Counted from the stretch's first letter, positions 9,402 through 17,832 are shown. The stretch is 35,578 nucleotides of DNA from JACRPI01 sp964385055 (GCA_964385055.1 CAYLMH010000012.1:1-35578); one strand, 5' to 3'. A program made the numbers and translations. Notes: generated by a model from the letters alone, not told the origin.

Positions 9402-11102
9402 TTATTTTTTAATGAGTTTCTTCGCTTCAGCATGTCCTAATCCAGCTGCAGAAGCATACGCTGCTTGCGCATCGCTTGTTTTCTTAAGCGCGTCATATGT
9501 TCTTCCTAATTGATAGAATGCCCATGCATGTTTTGGTTTTGAAGCGAGCGCGCGTGAAAATGCCTGTTGAGCGACGTCATACTTTTTTTGCATAAACGCA
9601 ATAGTTCCAATATGGTAATGCGCGTCTGCGTTATGAGCGTCAGCAGCAAGTGCGGCAGTAAATGCGCGTGTTGCTGCGGTATAATCCTTTGCAACGTCTT
9701 TGCCGTCTTTAAACACAGCTCCTATCTTGTTTGCAGTGTCAGCAATCTTTTGACGTGGTGCTTTGTCAGAATAGTGTGCAATTTCTCCAGCGCGTTCAAT
9801 TGCCCAGAGTGCTTTGGTGTAGTCTTTTTTTGTAAAAAATGTGGTTGCTTCATTGAAATCTTTAGTTGCAAAAGTAGGATTTATGTGAATTGCTTGGACA
9901 TATGCTGCTTGTGCAAGATCCCTCTTTTTTTTCTTATGTTGAGTCATTCCCAAATAATACCATGCCCAGCTGTTCTTTGGTTTGACAGTTGTTTCTAATC
10001 TAAAGCAGTTTACAGCGGTTTCTAAGTCTCCTGTAGCAAATGCAGATTTTCCTTCTGCAAATGCATGCTTTTGAATATATTCCTTATGAGCCCCAAGAAG
10101 TGCGCTTTGTGGACGATATCGATGAAGATGTTCCAATGCCAAGAGTGCTTCAGTCGTCTTTTTCTGTCTTTGGTGTAGTGCAATAAGATCTTTATACGCG
10201 TCTTCTTGTTTCACGCCATAGCGAGAAGGGAATGCAATATTGGTCATCATTACTGCTTCTCGAAGTCTTGCTTCAGCTAAAGGAAGATTGTTTGCAGCAA
10301 GTGCGATTTGTGCGAGTTGATAGACAATAGGTCCTTCTATATTCGCAAGCCCTTTATTAGCGGCAGCGCGAAGTCCAACTAATTTTCTTTCGGCAATTGT
10401 ATAGTTTTTTTGTTTAATATCATGAACAGCAGTCGAGTAAAGTTCTGGGCTGTTAATCAGAAAGAAATGGATCCCTCGCTTGAGTTCATTAAAGGGCATT
10501 TTCCTTGATGCCGCCAGATCCATCAATAGCAATACCTCCGCAGCGGAAGATTTTCCTTCTTCATATAATTTTCTTTCTGCTTCCTCAGAGTGATCGGAGC
10601 GATAAGAATAAATGACAACATCGCATCCCTCAAGCAGATGTTTTAGTGATCGTAGTCGAGGAACATGAAAATAGCCAAGTTCATAAGCGAGTAAAAATGT
10701 CGCGCGTCTGTCAAATTCATCAGCGAGAATATAGCTTGTTGCGACAACGTCATCAAGGGTTAATTGACCATTTTCTCGTCGTGCATCGCGAAGCTGCACT
10801 AATGCTTCTTCAATTCGGTCGGGGTCATTAGGGTGCTCTTTTGCAATTTCTCCTCCTTTTTCTTGAAAATAACTATGAATCCATAACCTATTCCAATAAC
10901 CACGAAAAGTGCCTTTCCTTTCAATATATTCCCCAAGAAATCCAATCCCTTCTTCGGCGGTTGTTTTGAATAGTCGTTCTGTAACCAAGTCATAAAATTC
11001 TTGATAGGTTTCAGGTTCTATTTCTGCTTCAACAGCTGGGAGAGAACCATCTAACGAGGGTCCATCACCGAAAAATTCTTTTTCTGTACTTGCTTGGGCC
11101 AT
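9402..11102 (-). CDS. TPR protein, first gene of the PP2C-VWA operon
   Basis: Protein of 566 residues, cytoplasmic by absence of signal or membrane segments. Residues 1-35 are acidic and probably disordered. Residues ~45-146 match the N-terminal domain of the 664-residue TPR protein (LDDVVATSY, then RATFLLAYELGYF). Residues ~210-330 contain divergent TPR-like helices (LAEARLREAV, ALLALEHLHRY). Residues ~347-566 are the locus TPR module (WYYLGMTQHKK, FATKDFNEA, AHYHIGTIAFMQKKY, FYQLGRTYDALK). The ATG at 11102 is exactly 27 nt from the centre of a TATA box, so the message is probably leaderless. It heads five tightly spaced genes. A scaffold or adaptor for the phosphatases is a reasonable inference; no enzyme motif was seen. 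Confidence 0.82.
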   Translation of the reverse strand: MAQASTEKEFFGDGPSLDGSLPAVEAEIEPETYQEFYDLVTERLFKTTAEEGIGFLGEYIERKGTFRGYWNRLWIHSYFQEKGGEIAKEHPNDPDRIEEALVQLRDARRENGQLTLDDVVATSYILADEFDRRATFLLAYELGYFHVPRLRSLKHLLEGCDVVIYSYRSDHSEEAERKLYEEGKSSAAEVLLLMDLAASRKMPFNELKRGIHFFLINSPELYSTAVHDIKQKNYTIAERKLVGLRAAANKGLANIEGPIVYQLAQIALAANNLPLAEARLREAVMMTNIAFPSRYGVKQEDAYKDLIALHQRQKKTTEALLALEHLHRYRPQSALLGAHKEYIQKHAFAEGKSAFATGDLETAVNCFRLETTVKPKNSWAWYYLGMTQHKKKKRDLAQAAYVQAIHINPTFATKDFNEATTFFTKKDYTKALWAIERAGEIAHYSDKAPRQKIADTANKIGAVFKDGKDVAKDYTAATRAFTAALAADAHNADAHYHIGTIAFMQKKYDVAQQAFSRALASKPKHAWAFYQLGRTYDALKKTSDAQAAYASAAGLGHAEAKKLIKK

Positions 11103-11124
11103 ACATCAAAGAATCCCTGTTTCA

Positions 11125-11132
11125 TTTATAAA
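11125..11132 (-). promoter_or_regulatory. TATA box of the five-gene TPR/PP2C/VWA operon
   Basis: TTTATAAA centred 27 nt before the ATG at 11102. It is the only clear promoter upstream of the tightly packed genes down to 3284. A perfect 13-bp inverted repeat lies 57 nt further upstream. Confidence 0.7.
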
Positions 11133-11188
11133 TCTTTTGCAATTAACTACTATTGAGTGATTCTATAAAAGAAGAGCCTCAAAAGTCA

Positions 11189-11229
11189 TTTTACCCTTTA
11201 CAAAAAAAAATAAAAAGTAAAGGGTAAAA
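11189..11229. repeat. 13-bp perfect inverted repeat in a divergent promoter region
   Basis: Arms TTTTACCCTTTAC (11189-11201) and its exact reverse complement (11217-11229) flank a 15-nt A-rich spacer. It lies between the operon promoter (minus) and the reductase gene (plus), so it cannot be a terminator for either. A regulator binding site acting on both directions is plausible. A hairpin in a longer reductase leader is the alternative, since a second TATA-like CTATAAAAG lies at 11163-11171. Confidence 0.6.
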
Positions 11230-11249
11230 CAACAGCAAACTACAACAAT

Positions 11250-11257
11250 CATTAAAA
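11250..11257 (+). promoter_or_regulatory. Weak TATA-like box before the GGR-family gene
   Basis: CATTAAAAG-like sequence centred near 11254, about 27 nt before the ATG at 11281, fitting a leaderless start. The match to a TATA consensus is weaker than at other genes here. Confidence 0.35.
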
Positions 11258-11280
11258 GCAGTCTGCTCAACCCATAACTA

Positions 11281-12402
11281 ATGAACTCAGTCGCAATCAT
11301 TGGCGCAGGTCCAGCGGGAAACTACACAGCATATCTTCTTGCAAAAGCAAACTATAAAGTGTCGATCTACGAAGAACATCTTGAGCCTGGGCTTCCGATT
11401 CAATGCACAGGCATTCTCACCGCAGACCTCAAGAATCATCTGGAGCTGAGCGACGAATATATAGTGAACAGAATGCAAAAGGTCAAAGTGTTTGCGCCTG
11501 ACAACACCGTCTTTGAAACAAAAAATGAGGACATTATTGTTTGCCGTCATAAATTTGACAAGTACATTCTAAAAAAAGCAATTGCAGCAGGAGCGACAAT
11601 AGAAAAAGGAACAAAGTTCATCAATTACAACAGTGAAACACAGGAAATCCTCATCAAAAACAAAGAAGGGGAAAAGAAAGTAAAAGTGGATATCCTCATT
11701 GGAGCGGATGGACCAAACAGCAAAGTCTCTAAACTCATCAACGAAGAAATTCTCAAGCAGTATCCAACGCCGATGTATTATGGAGCGCAGGCAACAGTGA
11801 AAGGAACCTTTGAACCAAAAACCTATCACGTCTATCTCGGAAGCATATGCCCCGAATTCTTTTTGTGGGTGGTGCCAGAAAATACATATCATGCGAGAAT
11901 AGGGCTTGCGACAAAAGAAACACCAAATCTTTATTTCAAAAACGCGGTGGAGAAATTAGGATATACAGATTTGGACATTACAGAGAGGCAAGGGGGATTA
12001 ATTCCGTGTTACAATCCAAACATCAACGTCCAAAAAAACAACATCTATCTTATTGGTGATGCTGCGACCATTATCAAATCCACAACAGGAGGGGGGATAA
12101 TTCCGCATCTTGAAGCAGCAAAGATTCTTGCAGACTGCATAAAAAAAAATAAAGATTTCAATAAAGAACTAAAAAGAAAAAAATTATGGCTGCATCTCTT
12201 CCTGCGAAAATTCCTTGACCAATTTTCAGATGAGGAATACAATGAGCTCGTCAAAATGCTCAACAATTCAAGCGCAAACGCGGTGATGGAAAAATATACA
12301 AGAGATAACCTTCTTCAGTTAATCACGCATCTTCTTATACAAAATCCACAATTCATATTTTTTGGGTTGAAGCACATGAAAAAGATGTGGAAAGCGCTAT
12401 AA
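11281..12402 (+). CDS. Geranylgeranyl-reductase-family FAD oxidoreductase
   Basis: Protein of 373 residues. A Rossmann FAD-binding motif opens the protein (IIGAGPAGNYTAYLL, G8/G10/G13), followed by an acidic end of strand 2 (YEEH). The family signature region PIQCTGIL follows near residue 39, then GADGPNSKVSKL near 145, and the second FAD-binding motif YLIGDAATI (D260) with GGGIIPHLEAA. This is the layout of digeranylgeranylglycerophospholipid reductases, which saturate the isoprenoid chains of archaeal lipids. Related enzymes reduce the polyprenol carrier used in N-glycosylation, and the gene sits next to aglB, so dolichol-type reduction is also possible. It is somewhat short for the family. 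The start is the first ATG, with the GAGPAG motif at the expected distance. Confidence 0.85.
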   Translation: MNSVAIIGAGPAGNYTAYLLAKANYKVSIYEEHLEPGLPIQCTGILTADLKNHLELSDEYIVNRMQKVKVFAPDNTVFETKNEDIIVCRHKFDKYILKKAIAAGATIEKGTKFINYNSETQEILIKNKEGEKKVKVDILIGADGPNSKVSKLINEEILKQYPTPMYYGAQATVKGTFEPKTYHVYLGSICPEFFLWVVPENTYHARIGLATKETPNLYFKNAVEKLGYTDLDITERQGGLIPCYNPNINVQKNNIYLIGDAATIIKSTTGGGIIPHLEAAKILADCIKKNKDFNKELKRKKLWLHLFLRKFLDQFSDEEYNELVKMLNNSSANAVMEKYTRDNLLQLITHLLIQNPQFIFFGLKHMKKMWKAL

Positions 12403-12470
12403 TATTCTATTCTCATAAGCAACTGCATACAAACACGCACCAGCAAAGCAAATAAGGGGATTATTTGAGC

Positions 12471-12572
12471 GTACGACCGAACAGAGTGAGTGTCGTACCC
12501 GATCTCGCTTCCAATTCTTTGATCTCCGATCAAAGTTGACTGAGCTTTGCTCAGACTAAGGCGAAAGAATTG
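12471..12572. repeat. Chain of hairpins in the gap before aglB
   Basis: The 312-nt gene-free gap 12403-12714 contains successive inverted repeats: GTACGAC/GTCGTAC (12471-12477 with 12492-12498); a 9-bp outer pair CAATTCTTT/AAAGAATTG (12512-12520 with 12564-12572); and inside it TTTGATC-TCC-GATCAAA (12518-12534) and CTGAGC-TTT-GCTCAG (12540-12554). The short trinucleotide loops and nested stems recall the palindrome at 25226-25338. It may be a non-coding RNA, the 3' end of the reductase message, or a non-autonomous palindromic repeat. No open frame of note crosses it. Confidence 0.5.
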
Positions 12573-12586
12573 ACACAATTCATCTA

Positions 12587-12595
12587 TTTTTTTTT
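12587..12595 (+). terminator. T-run terminator after the reductase gene
   Basis: Nine consecutive T on the plus strand, about 15 nt after the last hairpin of the preceding element and before the aglB promoter. Archaeal RNA polymerase terminates at such runs, so this probably ends the reductase transcript. Confidence 0.45.
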
Positions 12596-12673
12596 CTTAA
12601 AAAATAAATCATAATTCAGAAAAGGAGTGGTGAATAAGAGGAGATAATTAAAACCAGCCCCTTTTCAACAACC

Positions 12674-12681
12674 TTTATAAA
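12674..12681 (+). promoter_or_regulatory. TATA box upstream of aglB
   Basis: TTTATAAA centred 37 nt before the GTG start at 12715. The predicted transcript start near 12705 leaves a short leader that contains GGTGGG, a ribosome-binding site. Confidence 0.6.
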
Positions 12682-12714
12682 AACCCAGCTTTCTCACCTC
12701 TTCTGGTGGGATGA

Positions 12715-15700
12715 GTGGAAGAAAAAGAAGACATTTCTATTGACTTTGGAAAAATTGCGCTGAACATATGGACATGGTGCAAAGCAAATTACCTCATCTT
12801 CTTGATTCTGATTCCCATTTTCTTGAGCATTCATATTCGAATCCAACCCGTTTACCTCCCTTCAATTGACAATGCAGCAGAAGCAAACATTCAATCGTCT
12901 ATTCAGCAATCAATTCTCGATCAAGTCAATGCGCAGTATCCGAATCTTCCTGAAGAAAACAAGCAGAAGCTTGCGCAAGAACAGCTTGATGCTATTTATG
13001 CGGCAGGAACAATTGATTATATTGGTCAGCAAATTGCGATAGAAGATCTTGTAGAACAAAATGCGCAGCAGCTCAAGGCGCAGTTCCAGGATGAGTATGG
13101 GCTCACGTATCTTGGAGAAATTGATCCGTGGTATTTCTATAGATTAACAGAAAATTATCTCGAACATGGATATGAAGGGGACATCGAACTTAACGGAAGA
13201 TATTATGACACGCACCAAATGGGGGGAACACCACGTGAAGTACTTGGCGGAGAGACAAGTAAACTCCCGCACTTTCACGTGATGGTGGAAGCATATCTCT
13301 ACAAAATAATTTCCGTGTTTGCGCCAAACATTCGATTGATGACAGTTGTTTATTTTCTACCAGTGCTTCTTGCAGCGTTGGCTGTTATTCCAGCATTCTT
13401 TCTCGTAAAAAAAGTCGCGGGAAATATGGGCGCATTTGTCGCGGCGACAATAGTTGCAGTGCATCCAGCGTTTATTGGAAGAACCATTGCAGGATTTTCT
13501 GATACAGATGGATATAACGTCCTCTTCCCTCTATTAATTATGTGGATATTTATTGAAGCGCTTGAGGCGCAAAATTGGAAAAGAGCGCTGGGCTTTGGCG
13601 CATTGGGAGGAATGATTGTAGGAATATTCAGCTACACATGGGGTGGCTGGTGGTACATTTATGATTTCCTTCTCGGTGTTTGCTTTGTTTCCTTGTGGTA
13701 TGTGTTTGTTAAAAAATACATTGCAGGAAAAGAGCGCAAGCAGAAGATCACTTGGATTATTGGTGCAATTCTTTTTGCGCCGTTGTTTGTGGGAGGAGTA
13801 GCAGTAAAAACAGGTTTGGAAATAATAAAGAAAAAGCAGGTTGAAAATGAAGAACAAAAATTGCTTCTTGCGTTGGTCATCTTCATTGTATGCTGTGGTC
13901 TGTTCGTCACGTTCTTTTCGAGTTTCAAAGTATTTGTTAATGCAGTCAAGGAACCTCTTGCGTTTTCGACAATCAAAGAAGTGGGAGTTATCAAAATTTG
14001 GCCAAACGTTTTAACAACAGTTGCAGAGTTCAATCCTGCATCATTGTCAGAGATAATTGGCACAGTAAGCTTCGGGCTTGGGATCTTGTTACTCTTTGCG
14101 TTTTTAGGAGTAGGCTACGCGCTTTTTGAACGTGCGATTATTGAAAAAGAGCAGGAGTGGATGCTTGCGACAGGACTTGCATGGGTCATTGTACTCATGC
14201 TGATGAGCGGACAGATTGCCTCCTCTTTTTTCTTCACCGTATTGTTATTTGCGCCATTACTTTATTTGATTTACAGAAATGTTTCTTTTGCAACAATCTA
14301 TTTTGTTGGAGTAAGTATGTGGTATGCTGCGATCATTAAATGGATTCCACAGTTACAGGACACATTATTTTTGTTTTTCTTTTTAGTAGGTATTCCATTG
14401 CTTGTTGGTGTTATCTATGCATTACTTGAAGAGCAGAAAGCAGACATGAAATATGCTGTCCTTTTGTTCATTTGGTTTGTCGGAACGATCTACGCGAGTA
14501 CGCAAGGGGTTCGTTTCGTGATGATTCTCGTGCCCGCGTTTGCGGTCGCGTGTGGATTTGGTGTTTCTTTTGTCTATCGAATTTGGGCAGACGTTATTGC
14601 GGATCTCATAAAACTGCAGGTAAAATGGGTGAAGGTGGTGCTTATTGCAGGAGTTGCAATTCTCCTTTTCGTGCCAGTAGGAGTAGGCTATTCATTAGGA
14701 AGTCAGCAAATGCCATTAATCAACGATGGCTGGTATAATGCGCTCGCAAAAATTAATCAGCAGGCAGCGCCAGATGCGATAGTCAACTCATGGTGGGACT
14801 TTGGTCATTGGTTTAAAGCGATTGCAGATCGTGCAGTAACATTTGATGGAGGTTCACAGGATACGCCACAGGCGCATTGGATTGGAAGAGTATTATTAAC
14901 AGACAATGAGCAAGAAGCAGTTGGAATTCTCCGCATGCTCGATTGTGGCGGAAATACCGCGTACGATACCATCTACAAGAAAGTGAACAATTCATACAAG
15001 ACAATCACCCTTACAAAAAAAATTATTCTTCTTTCGGAAGAAGGTGCGAGAACAACATTAACAGAAAATGGATTTAGTGAAGAAGAAGCAAATGAAGTAC
15101 TACAGTACACCCATTGTTCACCGCCAGAAGATTATTTTATTACAAGTCAGGATATGGTGGGAAAGTCAGGAGTTTGGGCGCACTTTGGATCATGGAATTT
15201 TGAAAGAGCGTACATCGTGAATGTTGCAAATGCGTATGAAAAAGAAGAAGCACTCACCATCATCGAAAATGATATTGGACTTTCTGCAGAAGAAGCGGAA
15301 AAATTATACAGTGAGGCAATAACAAGTGATCCGAATAACTGGATTACAGGATGGCCTTCGTATGTCACCATGCCGCAGGATTGCTGGCAGGAAAACGAAA
15401 TGCTCATCTGCGGCTCAGGAGTTATGGTTAATTTCACCACAGGTGATGCACTCGTACTCACAAGTGACGGCAATAAGCATCCGCAAAAATTGTTGTATGT
15501 TGCACCAGATGGGTCATTCACCACAACAGATTTCAGTAATCAAAGTGATGTGCTTATTTCATCAGATGGCAGATCGTCCTACAGCGCAGGAATTATTCCT
15601 TCAGGAGCGAGCTTTACTGGTTTTTTCATGGACTCTCAGTTGCTGGAAAGCATGTTCACGAAATTATTTTTTTACAAAGGTCACAACCTCGAGTGTTTTG

Positions 15701-15831
15701 ATTTGTTTGAGGAGCAGCATACAGTGACTGGAGAAACAATTTATATCTGGAAAGTGGATTGGTCTTGTGGCTCTGCGAATAAAGTGTTTGTGCAGCAAGA
15801 AATTGTTGAAATGTCTGAAGATTTCCAGTAA
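12715..15831 (+). CDS. aglB: AglB/STT3 oligosaccharyltransferase
   Basis: Protein of 1038 residues, the catalytic subunit that moves a lipid-linked glycan to Asn in N-x-S/T sequons outside the cell membrane. Visible features: a first membrane segment (~26-42); EIDPWYFYR (D137), the first external-loop acidic motif; GFSDTDGYN (D263, D265), the second DxD motif; about a dozen membrane helices to ~residue 660; then the soluble domain opening with WWDFGHW (693-699), the WWDYG signature that binds the +2 Ser/Thr. Between the first helix and D137 lies an extra Gln/Glu-rich helical stretch (~55-125). The start is GTG, with GGTGG 5 nt upstream; an ATG at 12711 is out of frame and reads only 10 codons. 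It heads the glycosylation block. Confidence 0.92.
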   Translation: MEEKEDISIDFGKIALNIWTWCKANYLIFLILIPIFLSIHIRIQPVYLPSIDNAAEANIQSSIQQSILDQVNAQYPNLPEENKQKLAQEQLDAIYAAGTIDYIGQQIAIEDLVEQNAQQLKAQFQDEYGLTYLGEIDPWYFYRLTENYLEHGYEGDIELNGRYYDTHQMGGTPREVLGGETSKLPHFHVMVEAYLYKIISVFAPNIRLMTVVYFLPVLLAALAVIPAFFLVKKVAGNMGAFVAATIVAVHPAFIGRTIAGFSDTDGYNVLFPLLIMWIFIEALEAQNWKRALGFGALGGMIVGIFSYTWGGWWYIYDFLLGVCFVSLWYVFVKKYIAGKERKQKITWIIGAILFAPLFVGGVAVKTGLEIIKKKQVENEEQKLLLALVIFIVCCGLFVTFFSSFKVFVNAVKEPLAFSTIKEVGVIKIWPNVLTTVAEFNPASLSEIIGTVSFGLGILLLFAFLGVGYALFERAIIEKEQEWMLATGLAWVIVLMLMSGQIASSFFFTVLLFAPLLYLIYRNVSFATIYFVGVSMWYAAIIKWIPQLQDTLFLFFFLVGIPLLVGVIYALLEEQKADMKYAVLLFIWFVGTIYASTQGVRFVMILVPAFAVACGFGVSFVYRIWADVIADLIKLQVKWVKVVLIAGVAILLFVPVGVGYSLGSQQMPLINDGWYNALAKINQQAAPDAIVNSWWDFGHWFKAIADRAVTFDGGSQDTPQAHWIGRVLLTDNEQEAVGILRMLDCGGNTAYDTIYKKVNNSYKTITLTKKIILLSEEGARTTLTENGFSEEEANEVLQYTHCSPPEDYFITSQDMVGKSGVWAHFGSWNFERAYIVNVANAYEKEEALTIIENDIGLSAEEAEKLYSEAITSDPNNWITGWPSYVTMPQDCWQENEMLICGSGVMVNFTTGDALVLTSDGNKHPQKLLYVAPDGSFTTTDFSNQSDVLISSDGRSSYSAGIIPSGASFTGFFMDSQLLESMFTKLFFYKGHNLECFDLFEEQHTVTGETIYIWKVDWSCGSANKVFVQQEIVEMSEDFQ

Positions 15832-15902
15832 GAAAGAATCGCTCCGCGCATCAAAATCGCTCAGTAAAGACCTACATCACGAACGCATGCTTTATGGAAA
15901 AT

Positions 15903-15910
15903 TTTATGAA
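15903..15910 (+). promoter_or_regulatory. Possible TATA box before the GT-C-like gene
   Basis: TTTATGAA centred about 30 nt before the ATG at 15937. The consensus match is imperfect. The 105-nt gap after aglB makes a separate promoter plausible. Confidence 0.35.
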
Positions 15911-15936
15911 AACACAAGAGTAAAAGACAGCACAAA

Positions 15937-17760
15937 ATGAAAGCGAGCAATCTCCTTAACTCATGGCAGGACAAAGCACTCTGCGTTATTATTCTTTTTT
16001 TTGCAATTTTTTACGGCATTCTTTTTTCCAGTTTCAATCAATTCCCTTCGGAATATTATGGTGGAGATCATTATGCGCATTTCGCGTCAGCGCTGAAAAT
16101 CTACAACACCTATAACCCTTTTATCAGCGCACAATATCTTGGAGAGTTGCAGCACTACCCGTGGCTCACGTCATTTCTCATTGCGTTGGTTGCAAAAATA
16201 TCTTTCGCAAACATATTCGCTGTTGGAATGTATTTTCCTATTCTTATTCTGATTGCAACAATAATAGTCACGTACATTTTCGGAAAAATGTATTTTGAAA
16301 ATAAGACCTGGGCATTGATTCTTGCGCTGACATGGGCAGTCCAGCTTGTTCCTTCATTTCATCCTTCAGAGTTCGCGAAGCAACTGATGATTCCGTTGCT
16401 TGCGCTTTTTGCGCTTCTGTTGTATCAGCTTAATAAAGAATCGTCAAACAAGAAAGCAATTGTCGCAGGAATTATGTTTGGTCTTGCGGGATTGCAGCAT
16501 CTCGTCACGTTTATTGTTGCAGGAATCCTTTTTACATTCATCCTTCTGCAGAGAATTGGTTCAGGAGATTTCAAGGAAGGAAACGCGCTCAGAAAAAAAT
16601 GGAGTATCGTCTTCTGCATAGGCATTACGATTGCAATGCTTTTCTGGGCACCACTCCTCATGAAATATCAGGGAAACACCTTGAATGACTGGCAGATTTA
16701 CACGTCAGAATCAGTGATGCCGACAGAAGAAGCAGTTCGTGCGTTGTTCACTGATTTTGTATTTGGTGCAGGAATAGGGACAACAGCAACAATAATATTC
16801 CTGCTCTGGCTTGCAGCATTTATTTGGTTTGGAGTAAAGAACAAGGAAACAAAAATATTTATTCCGTTGTTGCTTTTCATTGCGGCGCTGCTGGGCTACA
16901 TTCATCCATATCTTACATATCCCACCTTGGGGATGAGTTTAGGATACTATCGATTTCCCATTGTGCTTGTCTTTGTCAAACATCTTATCGTGGTTACAGG
17001 ATTTTTCTATATTTGGCAGGAGATAGAGAAAAGAGTAGAAAACCAGTTCTCCAAAAAAGCAGTCACGGGAATTTTCCTTCTTGTGTTTATACTCTTCGCA
17101 GTATTTTCTTTTATCAATCTCATCAAGGAATACAAAATCTCAGACAGATATGGGTACGCAGCAGAAGAGAGTGAGAAAATAGAGGCATATAATGCCTTGC
17201 GTAAATATATAGATGAGAAAGAACTTATCACAGAAGAAGATGTGGTGATTACGACGCATCCAGATGTGGGTTTTTTCTTCAACGCAATGACAGGAAGAAA
17301 TGTCATGACGACAAGAGTCACGCATGGGTCGCCGTTTGTGGATCATAATAAGCGAACAGCAGATATGGCAGTTATTTTGTTTGGAACAAACAGAACAAAA
17401 GCAAAAGAGCTGATGGAAGAATATCACGTGACCTATGCGTTTTTAGAAACACAAAACATCAATTTCAAGGCATTGTGTAATCAGCGTTGGAATGAAACAG
17501 TGTATGGAGAAAAAGAAGATAAAACAACTGCCGCGTATTGGTGTTTGCAAACAGATCCGATGTACAAAGAATATCTTGGGGAAAATGGAATTGAAACAGC
17601 GACAGCAAAAGTTCGTTTGGCAGCAGGAGATAAAGATGTTCCACTCAAAAAAGTACTTGTGGTAGAACAAGAAGATATTATTTTAGAAATGGAAGCAATA
17701 TATCAGTATTTTGACAAGAATGGAAATTTGGTAGTGGAATTATATAAAATAACAGAATAG
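15937..17760 (+). CDS. Polytopic GT-C-like membrane glycosyltransferase
   Basis: Protein of 607 residues with about 10-12 membrane segments in residues ~14-405 and a soluble C-terminal part (~405-607). After the first helix comes YYGGDHYAHF (D44, H45), placed like the catalytic Asp-containing first external loop of GT-C enzymes (STT3, PMT, ArnT). The C-terminal soluble part has HPDVGFFFNAMTGRN and a TRVTHGSPFVDH segment. GT-C enzymes use polyprenyl-phosphate sugars on the outer face of the membrane, which fits the DPM1-like gene that follows. The donor and acceptor cannot be told from sequence. The first ATG is used, with a possible TATA box about 30 nt upstream. Confidence 0.7.
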   Translation: MKASNLLNSWQDKALCVIILFFAIFYGILFSSFNQFPSEYYGGDHYAHFASALKIYNTYNPFISAQYLGELQHYPWLTSFLIALVAKISFANIFAVGMYFPILILIATIIVTYIFGKMYFENKTWALILALTWAVQLVPSFHPSEFAKQLMIPLLALFALLLYQLNKESSNKKAIVAGIMFGLAGLQHLVTFIVAGILFTFILLQRIGSGDFKEGNALRKKWSIVFCIGITIAMLFWAPLLMKYQGNTLNDWQIYTSESVMPTEEAVRALFTDFVFGAGIGTTATIIFLLWLAAFIWFGVKNKETKIFIPLLLFIAALLGYIHPYLTYPTLGMSLGYYRFPIVLVFVKHLIVVTGFFYIWQEIEKRVENQFSKKAVTGIFLLVFILFAVFSFINLIKEYKISDRYGYAAEESEKIEAYNALRKYIDEKELITEEDVVITTHPDVGFFFNAMTGRNVMTTRVTHGSPFVDHNKRTADMAVILFGTNRTKAKELMEEYHVTYAFLETQNINFKALCNQRWNETVYGEKEDKTTAAYWCLQTDPMYKEYLGENGIETATAKVRLAAGDKDVPLKKVLVVEQEDIILEMEAIYQYFDKNGNLVVELYKITE

Positions 17761-17794
17761 TGCACGCAGAAGGACATGGAGAACATGCATAAGT

Positions 17795-17802
17795 TTTATA
17801 AG
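17795..17802 (+). promoter_or_regulatory. TATA box before the DPM1-like gene
   Basis: TTTATAAG centred 34 nt before the ATG at 17833, giving a leader of about 7 nt. It probably drives the compact run of genes from 17833 to 22205. Confidence 0.5.
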
Positions 17803-17832
17803 AGGAAGTGAGCTCATTACTGAGAATAAGGG

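Noticed and set aside
11189..11229. Hairpin considered as a transcription terminator
   Set aside because: The flanking genes are divergent, and no T-run follows on either strand in the right orientation.
12471..12572. tRNA or CRISPR-like structure
   Set aside because: No acceptor stem with T-loop signature, no CCA-end context, and no regular repeat-spacer periodicity.
13534..14063. Minus-strand open frames opposite aglB
   Set aside because: They lie antisense to membrane helices of a clear AglB and show no motif, promoter or ribosome-binding site.
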